Source: Prostheceraeus crozeri
Taxonomy: Eukaryota; Platyhelminthes; Polycladida; Euryleptidae
NCBI GenBank assembly: GCA_907163375.1
Contig: CAJQUW010015620.1
Span: 62,001-126,000, forward strand
Direction: 5' to 3'
DNA: 64,000 bases
The notes under the pieces: generated by a model
Told to the model about the DNA's origin: nothing
Seen by the model: only the letters and a program-made list of their open reading frames with translations
The model's database searches: none
Made by a program: the position numbers and the translations under genes
Part shown: piece after piece, positions 57,970-64,000 of the stretch
Position numbering within the stretch: position 1 is the stretch's first letter
How the letters are laid out: every line of letters begins with the position of its first letter

Positions 57970-59659
57970 AATCGTACCTCGCAATCAGTACGAGTCTGAA
58001 GCATACAGACAACTCTGTAATGAGGAATTTTATTCTGTCATTCATACTGACAATACTACTTCTGTTGCGAAACGTTTAGACAATTTACTTTCATATCTTT
58101 ACAAAAGAAATTTTATAAGCCATCGAGAACTTGGAGCCTTAGCTCCCTCTATTGATTGTAATTCACGTACTTTTTACATGTTGCCCAAGGCTCACAAAGA
58201 AACTTGGTTTTTTGATGAGATGCCTCCCGGCCGACCGATAATTTCTGACTGCAAAAGTATAACCCGAGCATGTGCCTCGTTTGTTGAATTTTTTCTGGCA
58301 CCCATTGTCAAAGCTTCTGATAGTTATATTAGAGATTCCATGCATCTTATTTCCATCCTCAATGATGTCAATGTTAATAAGGACACTATTTTGTTTAGCA
58401 TGGACATAACATCTCTTTACACTAACATACCCGTTGAAGAGGGCATTGAAGCTGTTGCTCGAGCATTTTTAAAGTTTCCAGACCCAAAGCGTCCGGATTT
58501 GAGTCTTTTAACACTTCTGCGCCTTATTCTGAAAAACAACACTTTTGTTTTCAATGGTGATCTTTTTCAACAAATACATGGTGTAGCCATGGGGTGTGCG
58601 TTTGGTGCATCGTTCGCCAACATTTTTTTGATGGAATGGGAACAGCACATTTTTATGTTAAACAAACAGCCCGTGGTATGGAAAAGATATATTGATGATA
58701 TTTTTGGAACTTGGGATTTTTCTCAAAGTGATCTTTGTAATTTTTATGAATCTGTAAATTGCTTTCATCCGTGTATTAAGGTAACCTTACATCATGATTT
58801 TGAAAAGCTTCGTTTTTTAGATTTAGAGTTATATAAATGTCATAATTTTCTGCTGTCTCGCATTGGTTTTAAAAGTTTGGATAGGCATTGCTTGCTGAGT
58901 AGCAATTCCTATCATCCGAATCACGTTTTTAAAAGTATTGTTTACGGTCACGTGTATAGATGGGCTTCTCATAGCTCCACTTACCAGGATTTTCAAGATA
59001 CCAAGAAAACTGTACAAAAAGTTTGGCGCGATCAAGGTTATAGTAGGAGTGCTATACGATCTGCTGTTCGTACCATTTTTTCTCTTACGAAGCAGACTCC
59101 TACGTCATGGAACACAGGCTTTTTGCCGTGTAATTGTAATATATGTACATACAGTCTCTCATGTAATTATGTTGTAAATATTTTTAACACTCCTTTTCCC
59201 ATTGTGCATAAGATCCAATGTACAGATTTTAACATCATCTATGTGATAATTTGTAAAAATTGTAAAGTAACCTATGTTGGGCAAACCTCTAGATGTTTGC
59301 GTAAACGTATTTCTGAACACATAGCGAATATCAAGGCATGTCATGATACATCTGTTGCAAAACATTTTAACTCTCTTTGTAATCTATCTCATTTTTCTTA
59401 CTTTGGTGTTGAACATTGTCCGAACCCTGAAAAAAGGTTACTGAAAGAGAACATTTGGATTAAACGGATGTGTGCTCTTACCCCAAATGGCTTGAATCAA
59501 GAAATGAATAAATGTAATAAGTTGCGTTTCATTGTGCCACATAGCAATTGCAGCAAGCGTGTCCTGCGCTATTGTCAGAAAGAATTGTCTAATGTGCAGG
59601 TCACTGGTGTTTTTACAAACCAATCAAATTTGCGCACTTTGTTGAGAACTGATGTCTGA
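57970..59659 (+). CDS. PLE reverse transcriptase with C-terminal GIY-YIG
   Basis: Counting from ATG 58178, the polymerase motifs are: MLPKAHKE, SMDITSLYTNIPVEEGI (Asp 76), HGVAMGCAFGASFANIFL (138-140 MGC) and KRYIDDIFGTW (YIDD 171-174). A linker with CNC..C follows, and the GIY-YIG nuclease spans about 353-442: IIYVIICKNC, TYVGQTSRCLRKRISEHI, HFN, and the Glu-containing RLLKENIWIKRM. The frame is also open upstream of that ATG, where real polymerase sequence lies (YESEAYRQL...), so the first ATG is not the element's true start. PLE RTs are the closest relatives of telomerase RT. Confidence 0.88.
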
Positions 59660-59706
59660 CTTTACAACTTTGTGTCACGTTCACTTTTGACTTTCATCTT
59701 GTCCAG

Positions 59707-59754
59707 TGTGGAATTGATAAAGCTATTTTCAATAAGCGAAACCGGTCTTCCACA
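59707..59754 (+). ncRNA. Hammerhead-like ribozyme motif A
   Basis: In order: stem I TGTGGAA, core TTGATAA, stem II region 59721-59737 (short GCT/AGC stem), GAA, palindromic ACCGGT, C (59747), stem I' TTCCACA. Stem I is 7 perfect pairs. The core deviates from CUGANGA at two linked places, 3 (C to U) and 8 (G to A). Known: PLE terminal repeats carry hammerheads with very short stem III. Confidence 0.6.
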
Positions 59755-59820
59755 GAAACTGTCTTTTTGTTTCATTTCGAATAGTCGGCGTGAGGGTCCC
59801 TATAGATATTATATATCTAT

Positions 59821-59833
59821 ACATATATATATA

Positions 59834-59897
<64 letters not shown>

Positions 59898-59930
59898 GAG
59901 TATATATATATGTATGTATAAATGAAATCA
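59821..59930. repeat. (TA)n microsatellite
   Basis: About 100 bases of TA, interrupted by TATTATA and TACGAGTA. It separates PLE piece A (plus) from piece B (minus). Confidence 0.95.
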
Positions 59931-60425
59931 GACACGCGAATATCAGAAAAAACTTGCAAATTTATCGCCCGACCGGTTTCACTTGGTCACCCAAGCTTTT
60001 CAAGGCATTCATTTAATGAAGAAATATCATATTTACATGCATTTCAGAAAATTAAATCAAAGAAATCATGCACTGAAATGAAATATCAATAATTATGAAA
60101 GAATGCAATGAAAGAAGCAGAGAATTAACATGTCTATGTACATATCAAACACGATTTAGTGATGGTCTAATTATATTGATGCATAGCTTTTCTTTGCCTT
60201 CCCTATATGAACGATCACAATTGGTGGGGAGTTTCAATATCGGAATGATGTTAAATGGAGGCTCCATGTCTTTAACACATGAATGAATATGATGACTGAC
60301 ATTAAGAACTCGATATTTGCCATCTTTCACTTGCTGTCGGTGGACTCGAGTTCTTGCTCTCAGGGAAGTCCCTGTCTGTCCCACGTATAAATCTTGACAG
60401 CCCCTGCAGGATTGTTACGGATAAA
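59930..60425 (-). mobile_element. PLE 3' end in inverse orientation (piece B)
   Basis: On the minus strand it starts in a GIY-YIG domain (CRGCQDLYVGQTGTSLRART, RVHRQQVKDGKYRVLNVSHH, IRPSLNRV-stop at 60145) and continues through a 3' non-coding part with a hammerhead-like motif to the (TA)n at 59930. No polymerase remains. It is tail-to-tail with piece A. Confidence 0.75.
59966..60008 (-). ncRNA. Hammerhead-like ribozyme motif B
   Basis: Minus strand: ..GCC, core UUGAAAA, stem II GCUUGG-GUGA-CCAAGU (6 pairs closed by a GNRA loop), GAA, ACCGGU, C, GGGC... Stem I is weak (2-3 pairs, or more with a bulged G). Core positions 3 and 8 are U and A, as in motif A. Confidence 0.55.
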
Positions 60426-60429
60426 GCTC

Positions 60430-61046
60430 TAAAAGAGATGAGATTTAATGAAATGACTCTAAAAGACAGCCATGTTTTTTCGGAATAAAGATGCTGTTTC
60501 CTCTGATCTTAAAGCTAAATGTAATTATTCGTACACTTGTGGACGGTGCAACTACGTCTATTTTGGAGAAACTTCCAGGCATCTTATTACCCGCGTTGAT
60601 GAAAATTTGAAAGGCTATCCTGTTCCAACTGAAATTTCTACCCATCCACACCCTATAGACAAGAATAATTTTAGAATAATAGCGTGCACTAACAATCACA
60701 AATTACTCGAATCAATTTTAATCAAAGAATCAGTAAATTTAATGAATAACAGGGACGGATCCATTCCTTTATTGTTGAATTTGTAAATAGCAAATGTATC
60801 TTTTGACATCTATGCACATCACAGATCTAATGATTGTTACGACAATTGATTTTATTGATTTTATTTGCACTGCTGTAGATCGTTGTTGTACATTTTCATA
60901 TCATGCCATTTTTAAACTGTAATCAAATCATCCATCTCATATAAAAGCATTGTTGTTCGATTTTGTGTGTAACCATTGAGAAAGGAGTTGTACACTCTGA
61001 AACGCGTCTGGAACCAACATTGATTTTAACAGAATCAATTTGTTTT
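60430..61046 (+). mobile_element. PLE 3' end (piece C)
   Basis: A GIY-YIG frame (60472-60786: CNYSYTCGRCNYVYFGETSR, HLITRVDENLKGYP, LLESILIKESVNLMN, GSIPLLLNL-stop) is followed by ~260 bases of 3' non-coding DNA, a hammerhead-like motif and an interrupted (TA)n (61047-61096). It is homologous to piece E at 63541-64000 (same GYP.PT and H.LLES or LFLES blocks), so these two are one PLE family distinct from A, B and D. Confidence 0.75.
60973..61011 (+). ncRNA. Hammerhead-like ribozyme motif C
   Basis: CCA, core UUGAGAA (60976-60982), stem II GGAGU/ACUCU with a 5-nt loop, GAA (60999-61001), ACGCGU, C (61008), UGG. Stem I has three pairs. Core 3/8 are again U/A. Confidence 0.5.
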
Positions 61047-61096
61047 GATTTGAATATATATATATATATAAAAAAATATATATATTTTTTAATAAT
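61047..61096. repeat. Interrupted (TA)n microsatellite
   Basis: Two TA runs around AAAAAA, at the 3' edge of PLE piece C. Confidence 0.85.
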
Positions 61097-61230
61097 AATT
61101 CTCGCCATTGACCAAATAGAAAGGTTTCCGATAACCTGTTCAGACGAAGTTTAGACGTGATCAAGTGTCATACAAAATGTCGTCTAATAAAAATTTTGTA
61201 AGTTAATTGGTAAAGTCTTGTTTTTCTTTC

Positions 61231-61231
<1 letters not shown>

Positions 61232-61261
<30 letters not shown>

Positions 61262-61262
61262 G
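61232..61262. repeat. (TA)n microsatellite
   Basis: About 30 bases of TA with one TATTATA interruption, in the spacer between PLE pieces C and D. Confidence 0.9.
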
Positions 61263-61430
61263 TGAATTTTACGCCTCGCACACTTCTGACTACTATTTAG
61301 GCTATCTGTGATATTAACCAAAAGCTGTAGATTGCAATGTTCATTTGGCTGATGATTGTATGGCCACATACATGAAACTCCGAGTACCAATACAAGCTAT
61401 TTTTCTCTGATTAAACAAAATTCTATATAT

Positions 61431-61434
61431 GTAC

Positions 61435-61524
<90 letters not shown>
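61431..61524. repeat. (TA)n microsatellite
   Basis: About 85 bases of nearly pure TA at the 5' truncation edge of PLE piece D. The Tyr-Ile open frames through it in both directions are artefacts. Confidence 0.95.
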
Positions 61525-62106
61525 CGACCATATATCAAGCCAAACAGCAATCCATTATGCATTCATAAACAATCAAATCACCCTCCTTCAATCTTAAGAC
61601 AAATCGCGAGTATGGTGGAAAAAAGAGAATCCAAATTATCATGCAACGAAGTCGAATTCAATAAAGCAAAGATGACTTATCAAAAAGCTTTAAAAGAAAG
61701 TGATCATCCATGCAATTTAACATTCAATCCCACTACAACAACAAAATCAAGGCGGAAAAGAAATATCATATGGTTCAATCCTCCATTCAGTGTAAATGTG
61801 AGAACTGACATAGGAAGACAATTCTTGTCATTGATCAAAAAGCATTTTCCCACTCATCACAAATACCACAGTCTATTCAATAAAAACAATATGAAATTGA
61901 GCTATAGCTGTGTTAACAATATGAAAAACATTATAAAAAGTCACAACACAAAGATATTTAACAAATCATCAAAAGGAGAGGAAGCTACAAGCAAAGAAAC
62001 AAATTGTAATTGCAGAAACAAAAATGAATGCCCATTAGATGGCAATTGTTTAACACAATGTATCATCTACAAAGCTGCAGTAACCCACCAATCAAAAGAA
62101 ACTATC

Positions 62107-63041
62107 TACTACGGCAGTGATTCTTAACCGGGGGCCATGTGGCTCCCTGGGGAGGAATTCAACATGCCAGGGGAGGAATGACGTACATAAGGAGGATTTG
62201 GGGAGGAAGGATGTTCGAAGGAGTATTTGAGATGAACAGGATTTGTTGATTCACCGTCACATGTGACTTATCATCGTCAGTATTCGTTAATCGCTTCCTA
62301 ATATTCAAGATGTTAATTATGCAGCTACTGTTTAATAGCTATTGCGACCACAGATTTAGAAGCTACCAATACATCTCTGTGTACGAGTGTTCCATTCGAA
62401 TTATTTTAATTAGGGAAAATTCAACTACGCGGCTATAGATCATCACCTGGACGTTTTGTGAGTGGCCTGCTCAGTTGCACCGACAAGATAGACTAGAAGA
62501 TAGTATTCTGGTCAGAGAGAGCTAATGAAGCGAGGCGTCACATTTCCATTCATAAATTAAGGTCAAATGGTATGGCTCACTCAAGAAACAGTTGAAAAGT
62601 ACCCAACTTTATCAGCCAATGCCCACACGCTACTACTTCCTTTTCCAACATCGTACCTGGTCGAGTTCGGTGTCTCGGCGGTATCAGATTTGATACCTAG
62701 GAAGAGAAATCGACTCAGCATCAGCGTGCGCAGTGATTTGAGATTGAAACTCACGAATTTGACACCTCGAATTCAGGAATTGTGCGGCAAATATCAGGCT
62801 CAATGCAGTCATTAGTTTTTTTGTTGGATTTCTTGTAACACTTCCCATTTGCATGTAGGCCTACTTAGATTCTTCGTGATAGGCTACCTGAAGTCTGCAT
62901 TTGAAAATGTTTGTTACAGCTATCTTTGACTTCGTTTTTTAACTTGAATAGTGGCCTACTAGTTTAGAGGGAGGAATTAAACATACTTTCAACTGTTAGG
63001 GAGGAATCCGAGCAAAAAGGTTAAGAACCACTGTACTACGG
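62107..63041 (+). mobile_element. Non-autonomous hAT element inside PLE
   Basis: The element (62115-63033, 919 bp) starts CAGTGATTCTTAACC and ends GGTTAAGAACCACTG, inverted repeats of the hAT type. TACTACGG is repeated exactly on both sides (62107-62114 and 63034-63041), the 8-bp hAT target duplication. It interrupts the GIY-YIG codons of PLE piece D between IYYG and MCEG. Most of the transposase is deleted. Confidence 0.95.
62567..62815 (+). pseudogene. hAT transposase C-terminal (dimerisation) remnant
   Basis: The 82-codon frame has YPTLSANAHTLLLPFPTSYL, VEFGVSAVSDLI, KRNRLSISVRSDLRLKLTNL and P.IQELC, matching the C-terminal dimerisation region of hAT transposases of the ZBED5/FAM200-like type. 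The BED finger and catalytic DDE region are missing, consistent with an internal deletion derivative mobilised by a full-length relative. Confidence 0.8.
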
Positions 63042-63418
63042 CATGTGTGAGGGTGATTTCAAAAGCCGATATAATAATCACAAAAAGTCATTCAACAACA
63101 TACAATATAAAAATGAAACTTCGCTGTCACAGTACATATGGTCACTGAAAAACAAAAATATCCCATACGAGTATAATATCAAATGGAGCATAGTCCAACA
63201 AACAAATCCATACTCATGTGGAAGCCGATATTGCAGTCTATGCCTATCGGAAAAATATCATATCATCACTGCCAATTCTGAAACACTGATAAACAAGAAA
63301 ACTGAAATAATATCAAAATGCTGACATCGACGAAAATTTCTATTGTCCACTCCTGCATCATAGATAAAAATTCGAAATTTGTATAACCATGATTTTGTAA
63401 ATTGACTTCCTTTTTCTA

Positions 63419-63479
63419 TGTTGTTGTCTGATGATTGGTGGCATTCATGTCATCCGTGAAACTTTAAGTAATAGCAATA
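63419..63479 (+). ncRNA. Hammerhead ribozyme motif D (type I)
   Basis: Core CTGATGA at 63428-63434 and GAA at 63458-63460. Stem I pairs 63419-63427 with 63471-63479 (9 pairs, three of them G-U). Stem III is ACU-UUA-AGU (63461-63469), followed by the cleavage-site A at 63470. Stem II (63437-63443 with 63448-63454) has ~7 pairs with unpaired bases at its foot. All invariant core bases are present. It sits in the 3' part of the Neptune-type PLE, where such ribozymes are known. Confidence 0.7.
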
Positions 63480-63540
63480 AATGATCTAGCTGAAATTTTA
63501 TTATACATATATTTTTTTAAAAAAAGAGAACAAAGTTTCT

Positions 63541-64000
63541 TGCATTGACCGAACATGTTTCAGAATGTTAACATTCCATCTTCAGCGGTAAAACCTGAAT
63601 ACAATAGCAATGGGAGTTTATATACAAAATGCGGGAAATGAACAAATGAGAGCGATAAAAAGAGTTCAAGTTACCAGTAGCTGTCTGACCATGGCACCGA
63701 CATAGAGATTGCATTCTGCAATTACAATTTCAAGTACAGTTGTACTGAACTGTTTCTTTCATTAGAGAGATAATTTGTATTATTCTTTAGAATAATAGAT
63801 TCCAGAAACAACTGATTTCTAGATTTGCCAATAATCGAGAAATTTTCACTTTTAGGTGGATGATCATGCATCGAAACCTGAGTAGGAGAGGGATAGCCCC
63901 TCAAGTGCTCACTTATACGAATGGCAAGATGGCGCCTCGTGGAGCCGATGTATCGCATTGGGCAGCGATCACACGTGTATAAATACACCACATTAGATTT
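63541..64000 (-). mobile_element. PLE 3' end running off the window (piece E)
   Basis: The minus-strand frame 63722-64000 (open past the edge) reads VVYLYTCDRCPMRYIGSTRR, HLAIRISEHLRGYP, FLESIILKNNTNYLSNER, a complete GIY-YIG core, followed by a 3' non-coding part with a hammerhead-like motif. It is tail-to-tail with piece D and of the same family as piece C. Confidence 0.8.
63548..63589 (-). ncRNA. Hammerhead-like ribozyme motif E
   Basis: Minus strand: ACCG, core CUGAAGA, stem II GGAAUGU/ACAUUCU (7 pairs), GAA, palindromic ACAUGU, U, CGGU. Stem I is ACCG/CGGU, 4 pairs. The core is canonical. Confidence 0.55.

Larger units (their letters stand above)
57960..59800 (+). mobile_element. Canonical Penelope-like element, 5'-truncated (piece A)
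   Basis: The frame opens at about 57970 in the first polymerase motif (WIIVPRNQYESEAYRQL) without the usual N-terminus and runs uninterrupted to a stop at 59657-59659. A small (TA)n precedes it. The 3' non-coding part contains a hammerhead-like motif (59707-59754) and ends at a long (TA)n. One intact frame of ~560 codons suggests a fairly recent insertion. Confidence 0.85.
61525..63490 (+). mobile_element. Neptune-type PLE, 5'-truncated (piece D)
   Basis: The coding part begins right at the (TA)n with the end of the polymerase and runs to ~63324, split by a hAT element at 62115-63033. Features are [40 protein letters not shown], a cysteine cluster CNCRNKNECPLDGNC between polymerase and nuclease (as in Neptune PLEs), then the GIY-YIG part (IYYG then MCEGDFKSRYNNHKKSF, after the hAT) and YIWSLKNKNI, CSLCLSEKYHII. 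The 3' non-coding part holds a canonical-core hammerhead. Confidence 0.8.

Noticed and set aside
59800-61568. Tyr-Ile and Ile-Tyr repeat proteins
   Set aside because: Translations of (TA)n microsatellites.
1-64000. CRISPR arrays, operons, rRNA genes
   Set aside because: No regularly spaced repeats, no bacterial gene organisation, and no recognisable rRNA segments.

Overview
The window is eukaryotic, AT-rich, intron-bearing and packed with transposable elements. It is most likely from a marine invertebrate. The recurrent AGGCCTA and ACATGTAC words and the mix of Penelope-like, RTE/CR1-like, TTAA-type, pogo, hAT and Tc1 elements fit an echinoderm best, but this is inference. I see no prokaryotic or organelle features.

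Host genes. (1) A complete RagA/RagB GTPase gene lies on the minus strand. Five coding exons (31590-31601, 31428-31527, 26301-26598, 22267-22685, 13662-13768) join in frame to 936 bp, or 311 codons plus stop, close to the 313 aa of human RagA. (2) On the plus strand, one exon (2712-2868) carries a donor in the same phase as two homologous terminal exons (4375-4553 and 10977-11152). This looks like a DUF4806-like protein with alternative last exons. (3) A single-exon secreted protein of 218 aa (54611-55267, minus) has a PAN/Apple-like cysteine module and a possible lectin-like C-terminus.

Mobile DNA by region. 1-790: tandem and G-rich repeats. 1850-2601 and 47900-48285: relics of retroelement C-termini with a zinc-finger and a PD-(D/E)XK-like domain. 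4703-9890: three DNA-transposon derivatives (a MITE with C/G-tract ends, a pogo-like MITE, a piggyBac-like element). 15828-19885: a Naiad-type Penelope-like element (PLE), with its GIY-YIG nuclease at the N-terminus, inside RagA intron 4. A truncated copy lies in intron 2 (26655-27165). 32892-36100: Harbinger exon and CR1-like LINE. 36263-37648: a nearly perfect Tc1 element. 38051-39469: TTAA element. 41352-44039: hAT-like element with AATTCC-rich ends. 48718-52561: nearly full-length RTE-like LINE. 57727-64000: a pile-up of five PLE pieces, mostly abutting (TA)n tracts, one of them split by a small hAT element with an exact 8-bp target duplication.

The most unusual signals are two linked ones. 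First, three fold-back insertions (14982-15188, 44472-45244, 52110-52362) share one architecture: a 12-13 bp flanking direct repeat, a 24-35 nt single-copy tail on one side, and two equal inverted arms around a short loop. Second, a hammerhead-ribozyme-like motif recurs next to the PLE coding pieces and inside both arms of two of these fold-backs. In several copies the core reads UUGANAA instead of CUGANGA, so the C3-G8 core pair is replaced by a U3-A8 pair. I read the fold-backs as inverted dimers of PLE terminal repeats; this is inference.
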